Shown here: one piece after another, positions 1-6,443 of the stretch
Numbering within the stretch: the stretch's first letter is position 1
Layout of the letters: the number at the start of each line of letters is the position of its first letter
Assembly (NCBI GenBank): GCA_934184665.1
Contig: CAKPSX010000032.1
Coordinates: 1-9,514, forward strand
DNA length: 9,514 nucleotides
Reading direction: 5' to 3'
Origin: an uncultured Clostridia bacterium
Lineage (GTDB): Bacteria; Bacillota; Clostridia; TANB77; CAG-508
The notes under the pieces: generated by a model
Database searches by the model: none
Told to the model about the DNA's origin: nothing
The model's input: the letters and a program-made list of their open reading frames with translations, nothing else
Translations under genes and position numbers: made by a program

Positions 1-1374
1 GCAGGTATGCGTGGACTTATGGCAAGTACTACAGGTAAAGCAGTTGAAATACCAATTAAATCATGTTTCCGTGAAGGACTAGATGCACTAGAATACTTTA
101 TATCATCACATGGTGCACGTAAAGGACTTTCAGATACAGCGTTAAGAACAGCTGACTCTGGATACTTAACAAGAAGACTTGTTGACGTATCACAAGATAT
201 AATAGTAAGAGAACATGATTGTGGAACACATGATGGTCTAATGCTTGAAGACATAAAAGACGGAAATCAAGTCGTAGAGAAATTAGAAGAAAGACTTGAA
301 GGAAGATATGTTGTAGAAGACATTAAAAATCCTGAAACAGGAGAATTAATTGTAGACACAAATACAATGATTACAAAAGCAATTGCAAAACAAATAGTAG
401 ATAGCGGAATAAAACAAGTAGTTGTACGTTCAGTAATTGCATGTAGAAGTAAACATGGTGTATGTCAAAAATGTTATGGTATGGGATTAGCAAGAAGAGA
501 AGAAGTATCAATTGGTGAATCTGTAGGTATAATAGCAGCACAATCAATTGGTGAACCAGGTACGCAGCTAACAATGAGAACTATCCACTCTGGTGGTGTT
601 GCTGGTGTAGCAGATATCACACAAGGTTTACCTAGAGTTGAAGAATTGTTTGAAGCTAGAAAACCAAAGGGATTAGCCGTAATAACAGAAATAGATGGTA
701 CAGTTAAAATTTCTGAAACAAAGAAAAAGAAAGAAATTATAGTAACATCTAATGATAATTCAAAAACATATACAATACCATTTGGATCTAAACTAAAAGT
801 TAAAGATGGTGATGAAGTAAAAGCAGCACAACCACTTATAGAAGGTTCAATAAATCCTGCTGAAATACTTGCAATAAAAGGTGCAGAAGGTGTATATGAA
901 TACTTAATATCAGAAGTTCAAAAAGTTTATAGAAACCAAGGTGTTGATATAAATGACAAACATATTGAGGTAATTGCAAGACAAATGCTTAGAAAAATTA
1001 AAGTTGAAGATGGTGGAGGAACAGACTTGTTCCCTGGAGCTTTAGTAGATATGTATGAATTCGAAGATAAAAATAAACAAGCTATTGAAGAAGGAAAACA
1101 ACCAGCTACAGGAAGAAGAATACTACTAGGAATTACAAAAGCAGCGTTAGCTACAGATAGCTTCTTATCAGCAGCATCATTCCAAGAAACAACAAGAGTA
1201 TTAACAGAAGCTGCAATAAAAGGTAAAGAAGATGACTTAATAGGACTAAAAGAAAACGTAATAATTGGTAAACTTATCCCTGCAGGTACAGGAATGAAGA
1301 GATATCAAAATGTTTCAATAGAAGTCGAAGGAGAAGAAGACCCATCAAAAGTTACAACATCTGTAAACGAATAA
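1..1374 (+). CDS. rpoC: DNA-directed RNA polymerase beta' subunit, C-terminal part (5' end outside window)
   Basis: C-terminal 457 residues of the beta' subunit of RNA polymerase; the reading frame is open from base 1, so the gene starts upstream. The visible part begins at the GMRGLM motif, followed by the trigger-loop region (EYFISSHGARKGLSDTALRT, codons about 30-50). The second zinc site is intact, with four Cys codons at 220, 442, 463 and 472 (the last three in a CRSKHGVCQKCYG context). The highly conserved AQSIGEPGTQLTMRT segment follows at about 538-580. The C-terminal part (GRRILLGITKAALATDSFLSAASFQETTRVLTEAA split around 1105-1215) is also typical. The stop codon TAA is at 1372-1374, directly followed by a terminator. 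Normally rpoC follows rpoB and is often followed by the str ribosomal genes; here it ends its transcription unit. Identity is certain from sequence; the catalytic NADFDGD part lies outside the window. Confidence 0.98.
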   Translation, partial: AGMRGLMASTTGKAVEIPIKSCFREGLDALEYFISSHGARKGLSDTALRTADSGYLTRRLVDVSQDIIVREHDCGTHDGLMLEDIKDGNQVVEKLEERLEGRYVVEDIKNPETGELIVDTNTMITKAIAKQIVDSGIKQVVVRSVIACRSKHGVCQKCYGMGLARREEVSIGESVGIIAAQSIGEPGTQLTMRTIHSGGVAGVADITQGLPRVEELFEARKPKGLAVITEIDGTVKISETKKKKEIIVTSNDNSKTYTIPFGSKLKVKDGDEVKAAQPLIEGSINPAEILAIKGAEGVYEYLISEVQKVYRNQGVDINDKHIEVIARQMLRKIKVEDGGGTDLFPGALVDMYEFEDKNKQAIEEGKQPATGRRILLGITKAALATDSFLSAASFQETTRVLTEAAIKGKEDDLIGLKENVIIGKLIPAGTGMKRYQNVSIEVEGEEDPSKVTTSVNE

Positions 1375-1390
1375 AAAAATAACATACAAA

Positions 1391-1430
1391 TAAATAAAAA
1401 ATCCAGTTGAAAGACTGGATTTTTTATTTA
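1391..1430. terminator. Bidirectional rho-independent terminator shared by rpoC and the convergent gene
   Basis: A perfect 17-bp inverted repeat (1391-1407 with 1414-1430) with a 6-nt loop (TGAAAG, 1408-1413). The core is ATCCAGT/ACTGGAT, flanked by A-runs on the left and T-runs on the right, so it reads as a hairpin plus U-tract on either strand. It lies 17 bp after the rpoC stop. The TAA stop of the minus-strand gene (1424-1426) falls inside one arm, so one element ends both transcripts. Confidence 0.93.
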
Positions 1431-2038
1431 TATAAATTATTTTTACTTACATTATTTTCAGATATATTGTTTAAGTCTATATTATATTCAAATACTATAT
1501 CATCTGAAACATATTTAGTTATAAATTTTGTTTTTTTATTAACATATGATGTTGTACCATTATAATTAATTATGTAATTATCATCTTTAGAATTAATAAA
1601 TCTAAACAGATTATTTTTTAATAGCTGAGAGATAACTTCATTATTAGATTCTCCACTTGCAATCAAAAAATTGTTTGCATAATTTTCTAAAAAACTAGTA
1701 TCACTTTTTGTAACTTCATCAGTTTCCTCTAAATACTTATCTGTTGAGATGCCTTCTTTTGTGTTTGAGTCATACCAACACATAGAATATAATTCATTAT
1801 TTAAATATGTTATATCAAAATATTCACCATCATAAAAATATACATCTTCTCTTATAGTTCCAACAATACTGTTATAATTAGAAGATACAAAGTGATATCC
1901 TTGTCGTGAATTTTTAAACTCGTTATTGCTATTACATATTCCTTTTAAAATTATGTAATTTCTAAGTAAATTTCCTAAAAATAATAATATTATTGCAATC
2001 AATATTGCTATGATTACAGTTAAAACTTTTTTCTTCAT
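1424..2038 (-). CDS. Hypothetical membrane-anchored exported protein (204 aa)
   Basis: Not recognised. The protein starts MKKK and then has one strong hydrophobic segment (about residues 5-25), followed by RN. This is a typical N-terminal anchor or uncleaved signal, leaving about 175 residues probably outside the membrane. That part is rich in Asn, Ser, Tyr and acidic residues, with two Cys (C35 and one in an MCWYD context) and no further membrane segment. There is no lipobox at C35 (preceding residues LKGI), so a lipoprotein is unlikely. The start is supported by a ribosome binding site AAGGGAG about 7 nt upstream (plus-strand complement at 2046-2052). Expression probably comes from the consensus minus-strand promoter at 2286-2314, through a structured leader of about 220 nt. 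It converges on rpoC and ends in the shared terminator. Base composition is as AT-rich as the core genes, so recent transfer is not indicated. It could be a substrate-binding, sensor or stress protein; nothing in the sequence decides. Confidence 0.8.
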   Translation of the reverse strand: MKKKVLTVIIAILIAIILLFLGNLLRNYIILKGICNSNNEFKNSRQGYHFVSSNYNSIVGTIREDVYFYDGEYFDITYLNNELYSMCWYDSNTKEGISTDKYLEETDEVTKSDTSFLENYANNFLIASGESNNEVISQLLKNNLFRFINSKDDNYIINYNGTTSYVNKKTKFITKYVSDDIVFEYNIDLNNISENNVSKNNLYK

Positions 2039-2059
2039 AAGTTTTCTCCCTTTTTTATT

Positions 2060-2280
2060 AATAAGCTAACAGGTCATTGACCTGTTAGCCCCAGAGCTAG
2101 ATTGAATGTGAAAGATGTATTAAAACATGAGCTATGATCTTTACAAAGGGAGGAATAAGTAAAAGTGTTGCGGTCAGTGTTTGTATTTCACATTGTCTAG
2201 TCTGTTTCTTTAACACCAAAAGAGATTCTTTAGGCGTCAAATACTATATAATATACTAAAGCCGACTTTTTTCGACACTT
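2060..2280 (-). ncRNA. Candidate structured RNA (about 220 nt): regulatory leader or stand-alone small RNA
   Basis: This protein-free stretch lies just downstream of a consensus minus-strand promoter and ends in a strong hairpin. Arms complementary to each other (plus coordinates): 2092-2113 with 2186-2204 gives 17 pairs in three blocks (CAGA/TCTG, CTAG/CTAG, AATGTGAAA/TTTCACATT). Others are AAAGAT 2111-2116 with ATCTTT 2137-2142; TACAAA 2142-2147 with TTTGTA 2180-2185; CTTTAG 2228-2233 with CTAAAG 2256-2261; and AAGTGT 2163-2168 with ACACTT 2275-2280, the latter linking the predicted 5' end to mid-RNA. Some pairings compete with each other. The RNA carries UUCCUCCCUUU (complement of 2145-2155), able to pair with Shine-Dalgarno sequences. 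I saw no T-box, SAM, lysine, yybP, SRP, tmRNA or RNase P signature; 6S-like RNA cannot be ruled out by eye. If the end hairpin terminates it is a separate RNA; if read through, it is the leader of the exported-protein gene. Confidence 0.6.
2065..2089 (-). terminator. Strong hairpin at the end of the minus-strand RNA (terminator or attenuator)
   Basis: Perfect 12-bp arms GCTAACAGGTCA (2065-2076) and TGACCTGTTAGC (2078-2089) around a single base, forming an 11-bp stem with a 3-nt loop. On the minus strand it is followed by TTATTAAT, a broken U-tract, and then within about 10 nt by the ribosome binding site of the exported-protein gene. The 5' part of the stem in the RNA (GGGGCUAACA) could instead pair with UAGCUC just upstream or with UGUUA (complement of 2211-2215), which would be an antiterminator arrangement. 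The imperfect U-tract makes termination partial or conditional rather than certain. Confidence 0.6.
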
Positions 2281-2285
2281 ACGCA

Positions 2286-2314
2286 ATTATAGCAGTTCTA
2301 ATATAAGTTGTCAA
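2286..2314 (-). promoter_or_regulatory. Consensus sigma-A promoter for the minus-strand RNA and exported-protein gene
   Basis: Read on the minus strand: TTGACA (complement of 2309-2314), a 17-bp spacer, TATAAT (complement of 2286-2291). Both boxes match the consensus 6/6, unusual even in this AT-rich background. The predicted start of transcription is about 2278-2280, some 240 nt before the minus-strand ATG. Such a perfect promoter suits an abundant RNA. Confidence 0.88.
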
Positions 2315-2390
2315 TACATTTTTTTTGATATTTGCATTTCAATTTCTTTAAAAAATTAGGCTTTAAAAATATAATTTAATACCGTTAAAC

Positions 2391-2419
2391 TTGACAAAAC
2401 TGGCATTTCGAAGTATACT
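2391..2419 (+). promoter_or_regulatory. Sigma-A promoter of gdpP
   Basis: TTGACA (2391-2396), exactly 17 bp, TATACT (2414-2419; 5/6 match). Predicted transcription start near 2426, giving a 5' leader of only about 20 nt that contains the gdpP ribosome binding site AGGAG (2434-2438). The TTG of the -35 box is in frame with gdpP and could be mistaken for its start codon. Confidence 0.88.
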
Positions 2420-2444
2420 AGAAAGGTATAAAAAGGAGAAAAAT

Positions 2445-4454
2445 ATGTCAGGAAATAATAGAAAATTGTTTGATAATTTAGTATCGAGAACAAAAATATA
2501 TCTTGTTATAATATTTATATTATTTATAATATTATCATATTTGCAACCAATATTAATATTACCATCAATAATTGTATATATACTAATATTAGTATATACT
2601 TATTTTGCTAACAACAAAAGAAAAAGCGAAATATCAGAGCAATTACAAGACTTAACACTAACAGTGGATACAGCAGCAAAAAGCAGTTTAATAAATGCAC
2701 CATTTCCATTAGTGATACTAGAAACAGATGGTAACATTATATGGAGAAGTTCAAAATTCATAACAGAATTTATGAATATAGATATAAATAGTTATATAAG
2801 TAATTTAATTATAGATATTAAGAGTGAGATAGACAAAAACAAAGAAAAGAAAATAAAATCACTTACAAAAGAAATAAAAATAGGAAAGAGAAATTATAAA
2901 GTTCAATGTGAATTTGTAAAAACTAAAAAAAGTGAAAGAAAAAAAGTAGCCGAATATATGATGATTCTATATTTTATAGATGAAACAGAAAAATACAAAC
3001 TACAAGAAGAGAATGAAAATAAAAAAACTTGTGTTGGAATAATAATGATAGACAATTATGAAGAGGTAATGCAAAGAGTAGACACAGAACAAAGAACACA
3101 ATTAATGGCAAAAGTAGAAAGCAGCATGTATGACTGGGTAAATGAATCAAATGGAATATTATTAAAAGAAGATAGAGATACATATGTATATATATTTGAA
3201 CAAAGAAATCTTGAAAAAATAAAAGAAGATAAATTCACTATATTAGATACAATAAAAAATATAGTAAGAAAAGACAAAATACAACTAACATTAAGTATAG
3301 CAATTTCAAATGAAGGAGAAAATGAAAAAGAAGTATATAAATCTGCACAATCTGCAATGGATGTAATACTAGGTAGAGGCGGAGATCAGGCAGTAATTAG
3401 AGAAAATGGTAGATATCAATTCTTTGGAGGAAAGGCAGAAGAAGTAGAAAAGAGAACAAAAGTAAAAGCAAGAATAGTAGCACATGCATTAGAAGAATTA
3501 ATATCAGAATGTGATAATGTAATAATAATGGGACATACAAACCCAGATATAGATGCAATGGGGTCAGCATTAGGAGTATATAGAATAGCTAAAGAATTAG
3601 GAAAAGAAACATATGTATTAACGAACTTCAATGGAATATCAATAAAATCATTTATATCAAATATACAAGAAGAATATAAAGATGTTTTAATAGATAGAGA
3701 TACAGCATTATCTAAAGTTGGAGAAAATACATTACTAGTTGTTGTAGACACACATAAAAAATCATATGTAGAACAACCAGAATTATTAAATAAAACAAAT
3801 AAAATAGTTGTAATCGATCATCATAGAAGAAGTGCAGACTTTATTGAACAAAGTATATTAACATTCCAAGAAGTATATGCATCATCAGCTGCAGAATTAG
3901 TTACAGAATTAATACAATATACACAAAAAGAAGTTGAATTATCAACAACAGAAGCAGAAGCACTATATGCAGGCATAATGATGGATACAAAAAACTTTAC
4001 ATTTAAGACAGGTGTAAGAACATTTGAAGCAGCTGCATATCTAAGAAGATGTGGAGTTGATATAATAAAAGTAAAAAAATGGTTCCAAAGTGATTTAGAA
4101 AGTTATAATAAAATTGCAGAAATAGTTAAAAAATCAGAAATAGTTTATGATACAATTGCAATATCATCATATGGAGAGCAAGGGAAAGATACAAGTTTAA
4201 TATGTGCAAAAGCAGCAGATGAACTACTAACAATAGGAAATATAACAGCATCATTTGTATTAGGAACAATTGATAATAAAATATGCATAAGTGGACGTTC
4301 AATTGGAGATATAAATGTACAATTAATTCTAGAAAAATTGGGCGGTGGAGGTCATATAACTCTTGCAGGAGCTCAATTAGAAAATGTAAGTATGGAAGAT
4401 GCAAAAGCAGAATTAATTGAAAAAATAAACGAATATTTTGTAGAAAAAGAATAG
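2445..4454 (+). CDS. gdpP: Cyclic-di-AMP phosphodiesterase, GdpP family (PAS-like, degenerate GGDEF, DHH/DHHA1)
   Basis: Membrane-bound enzyme that in this family hydrolyses c-di-AMP to pApA, controlling potassium, osmotic and cell-wall homeostasis. The chosen ATG has AGGAG 6 nt upstream and gives 669 aa, close to the usual 655-660. The layout is classic: two membrane segments (about residues 17-31 and 35-53), a PAS-like region (about 85-185), and a degenerate GGDEF domain (about 195-330) whose signature is reduced to RGGDQ (GGD at 312-314). The linker FFGGKAEEVEKRTKVKAR is followed by the catalytic DHH domain. Metal-binding motifs are all present: H364-T-N-P-D368-I-D370, D435 in VVDTH, D458-H459-H460, and the DHHA1 motif GGGGH at 633-637. 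The family can bind heme in the PAS part and ppGpp inhibits it; whether that holds here is not visible. It is the first gene of a unit with rplI, whose ribosome binding site overlaps the gdpP stop. Confidence 0.96.
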   Translation: MSGNNRKLFDNLVSRTKIYLVIIFILFIILSYLQPILILPSIIVYILILVYTYFANNKRKSEISEQLQDLTLTVDTAAKSSLINAPFPLVILETDGNIIWRSSKFITEFMNIDINSYISNLIIDIKSEIDKNKEKKIKSLTKEIKIGKRNYKVQCEFVKTKKSERKKVAEYMMILYFIDETEKYKLQEENENKKTCVGIIMIDNYEEVMQRVDTEQRTQLMAKVESSMYDWVNESNGILLKEDRDTYVYIFEQRNLEKIKEDKFTILDTIKNIVRKDKIQLTLSIAISNEGENEKEVYKSAQSAMDVILGRGGDQAVIRENGRYQFFGGKAEEVEKRTKVKARIVAHALEELISECDNVIIMGHTNPDIDAMGSALGVYRIAKELGKETYVLTNFNGISIKSFISNIQEEYKDVLIDRDTALSKVGENTLLVVVDTHKKSYVEQPELLNKTNKIVVIDHHRRSADFIEQSILTFQEVYASSAAELVTELIQYTQKEVELSTTEAEALYAGIMMDTKNFTFKTGVRTFEAAAYLRRCGVDIIKVKKWFQSDLESYNKIAEIVKKSEIVYDTIAISSYGEQGKDTSLICAKAADELLTIGNITASFVLGTIDNKICISGRSIGDINVQLILEKLGGGGHITLAGAQLENVSMEDAKAELIEKINEYFVEKE

Positions 4455-4458
4455 GAGG
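4453..4458 (+). promoter_or_regulatory. rplI ribosome binding site overlapping the gdpP stop codon
   Basis: AGGAGG at 4453-4458 shares two bases with the TAG stop of gdpP (4452-4454), 10 nt before the rplI ATG. A ribosome ending gdpP sits on the rplI Shine-Dalgarno site, so translational coupling is likely. This also confirms the rplI start. Confidence 0.85.
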
Positions 4459-4468
4459 CTTTGATAAC

Positions 4469-4912
4469 ATGAAAGTAATATTAAAAGAGGACATAAAAGG
4501 CGTAGGAAAAAAGAATGAAATAATAAATGCATCAGATGGATATGCTCGTAATTTCCTATTTCCAAAAAACAAAGCTGTAGAAGCAAATGCAGAAAATATG
4601 AGTAAATTACAAGCACAAAAAGATGCAACACAATATAAAAAGGATGTTGAAAAAGAGGAAGCAAAGAAAGTTGCAGACAAAATGAGTAAAATAACAATAA
4701 AGATAAAAGTTAAAGCAGGAGAAAATGGTAAAATATTTGGAGGTATATCTTCAAAAGAAATTGCTGAAAACTTAGAAAATCAACATTCAATAAAAGTTGA
4801 CAAGAAGAAAGTAGAATTAAAAGAACCAATAAAAACATTAGGAGTACATACAGTAGAAATTAAATTGTATGATGGAGTTATAGGTAAAGTAAAAGTTGAT
4901 GTTATATCATAA
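4469..4912 (+). CDS. rplI: Large ribosomal subunit protein bL9
   Basis: Full-length L9 (147 aa, the usual size, about 148). It binds 23S rRNA domain V at the base of the L1 stalk and reaches out from the 50S subunit, helping to keep the reading frame. The N-terminal domain carries the family signature: MKVILKEDIKGVGKKNEI, then GYARNFLFP at residues 24-32. A long lysine/glutamate-rich connecting helix (about 41-75) follows, then a C-terminal domain starting around 78 (GENGKIFGGISSKEIAENL) and ending GVIGKVKVDVIS. It starts 14 bp after gdpP in a gdpP-rplI pair, a neighbourhood common in Firmicutes, with dnaB next. The stop codon lies inside a palindrome that probably terminates or weakens transcription into dnaB. 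Confidence 0.97.
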   Translation: MKVILKEDIKGVGKKNEIINASDGYARNFLFPKNKAVEANAENMSKLQAQKDATQYKKDVEKEEAKKVADKMSKITIKIKVKAGENGKIFGGISSKEIAENLENQHSIKVDKKKVELKEPIKTLGVHTVEIKLYDGVIGKVKVDVIS

Positions 4913-4937
4913 TGGCTATTTTAAAATAGCCATTTTT
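4911..4937 (+). terminator. Rho-independent terminator or attenuator overlapping the rplI stop codon
   Basis: A perfect 24-bp palindrome AATGGCTATTTT/AAAATAGCCATT (4911-4934), read as a 9-bp stem with a 6-nt loop, followed by a short T-run (4933-4937). The first two bases are the last two of the rplI stop TAA. The short T-run and moderate stem suggest partial termination between rplI and dnaB. Confidence 0.72.
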
Positions 4938-4963
4938 GGAATGTAGAGATTATGAATTACAAT
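4936..4963 (+). promoter_or_regulatory. Possible weak promoter for dnaB
   Basis: TTGGAA (4936-4941, 4/6) and TACAAT (4958-4963, 5/6) with a 16-bp spacer, placed just after the rplI terminator hairpin and about 20 bp before the dnaB start. The position makes sense for restarting transcription, but the match is weak and the background is AT-rich. Confidence 0.35.
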
Positions 4964-4985
4964 AGCAGTGAAAAGAGGTAATAAT

Positions 4986-6320
4986 ATGGAATTAGACAGA
5001 ATACCACCACATGATATAGAAGCGGAACAAGCAGTAATTGGAAGTATGATAACAGATAAAGATGCAGTAATAGCAGCTGCTGAATCTTTAAAAGAAGATG
5101 CATTTTATAGAGATGATAATAGAGCAATATATGAAGCAATATTAAATTTATATAATAAGGCAGAACCAGTTGATATTATTACACTAAAAGATGAGTTAGA
5201 ATCAATGAACAAGTTTGAACAAGTTGGTGGATATGAATATTTGGCAAGCTTACCAGAAAAAGTTCCAACAACAGCAAATGTTCAAAAATATATAAAAATA
5301 GTTGAAGAAAAAGCTATATTAAGGAATCTAATAAAAACTGCAAATGAAATAATAAGCTTAGGATATAGTCCAACAGAAGATGTGGAAGACATAATGGATA
5401 GTGCGGAGAAGAAAATTTTTGATATAATGCAAAGTAAAAATCAAAAAGGATATACATCAATAAAAGATGCTTTAGTTGAAAGCTTTTCAAAACTAGAAGA
5501 ATTATATAATAGAAAACAACATATAACAGGTGTTCCAACAGGCTTTGGAGATTTAGATTATAAAACCGCAGGATTACATGGCTCAGAATTGATATTAGTT
5601 GCAGCAAGACCTGCCATGGGAAAAACAGCATTTGCACTAAATATTGCAACAAATGCAGCATTAAGAGGGAATGTGCCAGTAGCAGTATTTAGCTTAGAAA
5701 TGTCGAAAGATCAATTAGTAAACAGAATTTTATGTAGTGAGGCAATGGTTGATAGTAATAAAATTAGAACAGGTAAAGTAGAAGAAGGAGACTGGGTAAA
5801 ACTTGCAGGAGCAATAGGACCATTATCAGAATCTGAAATATATATAGATGACACGCCAGGAATATCAATTATGGAAATAAGAACAAAATGTAGAAAACTA
5901 AAAATGGAAAAAAATATTGGATTAATTGTAATAGACTATTTACAGCTTATCCAAGGAAATAGTAAAAGAGCAGGAAGCAGGGAACAAGAGATTTCAGAAA
6001 TAAGTAGGTCATTAAAAATATTAGCAAAAGAGTTAGATGTACCTGTAATAGCACTATCACAGCTATCAAGAGCTGTAGAACAAAGACCTGACCATAGACC
6101 TATGCTATCAGATTTACGTGAATCTGGAGCAATAGAACAAGATGCAGATATTGTAATGTTCATATATAGAGATGATTACTATAATAAAGAAAGTGAGAAA
6201 AAGGATATTGCAGAAATTATTATTGCAAAACAAAGAGGAGGTTCACTTGGAACAGTAGAATTATTATGGATGGGAAACTATACAAAATTTGTTAATTTAG
6301 AAAAAAGATTTGATGATTAA
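4986..6320 (+). CDS. dnaB: Replicative DNA helicase DnaB (DnaC of Bacillus)
   Basis: Hexameric 5'-3' helicase that unwinds DNA at the replication fork and recruits primase. Length 444 aa (family about 440-470). The ATG is chosen because AGAGGT (4974-4979) lies 6 nt upstream; an in-frame GTG at 4968 would put this site inside the gene. The N-terminal domain begins with the typical IPPHDIEAEQAVIGSM (residues 6-21). A linker leads to the RecA-like C-terminal domain, with Walker A ARPAMGKT (207-214, K213), the SLEMS motif, Walker B VIDYLQL (D317), and the SQLSRAVEQR...LSDLRESGAIEQDADIV region with the arginine and glutamine contacts. The AKQRGGSLGTVEL end is also typical. No intein is present, although this gene is a frequent intein site. 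It is separated from rplI by a terminator-like palindrome; no terminator is visible directly after the stop, so read-through into the next unit is possible. Confidence 0.97.
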   Translation: MELDRIPPHDIEAEQAVIGSMITDKDAVIAAAESLKEDAFYRDDNRAIYEAILNLYNKAEPVDIITLKDELESMNKFEQVGGYEYLASLPEKVPTTANVQKYIKIVEEKAILRNLIKTANEIISLGYSPTEDVEDIMDSAEKKIFDIMQSKNQKGYTSIKDALVESFSKLEELYNRKQHITGVPTGFGDLDYKTAGLHGSELILVAARPAMGKTAFALNIATNAALRGNVPVAVFSLEMSKDQLVNRILCSEAMVDSNKIRTGKVEEGDWVKLAGAIGPLSESEIYIDDTPGISIMEIRTKCRKLKMEKNIGLIVIDYLQLIQGNSKRAGSREQEISEISRSLKILAKELDVPVIALSQLSRAVEQRPDHRPMLSDLRESGAIEQDADIVMFIYRDDYYNKESEKKDIAEIIIAKQRGGSLGTVELLWMGNYTKFVNLEKRFDD

Positions 6321-6363
6321 TAATAAGAGGATTATGTAAATTAATGTAAAAACGGGATTTTGC

Positions 6364-6392
6364 TTGAAAAATCAGCGAATAAATGATATAAT
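6364..6392 (+). promoter_or_regulatory. Extended -10 promoter of the small-gene unit
   Basis: TTGAAA (6364-6369, 5/6), 17-bp spacer, TATAAT (6387-6392, 6/6) preceded by TGA, giving an extended -10 (TGnTATAAT). Predicted transcription start near 6399, with a leader of about 45 nt to the ATG at 6444. Confidence 0.85.
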
Positions 6393-6443
6393 AAGAGTGT
6401 TGCCATAAGCAATTTTGAATTTAATTAGGGAGGTAATTATAAG

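Noticed and set aside
2247..2252. TATAAT on the plus strand within the RNA region
   Set aside because: No -35 box at a usable distance; it lies in an AT-only run that recurs by chance.
2060..2280. T-box leader
   Set aside because: No conserved GGUGG/ACCGCG T-box core precedes the terminal hairpin, and the downstream gene is not a tRNA synthetase or amino-acid gene.
2060..2280. tmRNA, SRP RNA or RNase P RNA
   Set aside because: The diagnostic cores (TTCGA arm with tag frame, GGAAGGAAGCAGCC loop, GAGGAAAGUCC/ACAGAAA) are not present.
4126..4680. Long minus-strand open frame across the gdpP-rplI junction
   Set aside because: It is a low-complexity Leu/Phe/His-rich translation antisense to two clear genes, with no ribosome binding site. 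The same holds for the other antisense frames over rpoC, gdpP, dnaB, tilS and ftsH (for example 8860-9234).
4968..4985. GTG start for dnaB six codons upstream of the chosen ATG
   Set aside because: The six codons contain the ribosome binding site AGAGGT itself, and the ATG at 4986 gives the standard DnaB N-terminus.
6356..6373. GATTTT/AAAATC hairpin after dnaB as a terminator
   Set aside because: Six AT-rich pairs, no T-run, and it overlaps the -35 box of the next promoter.
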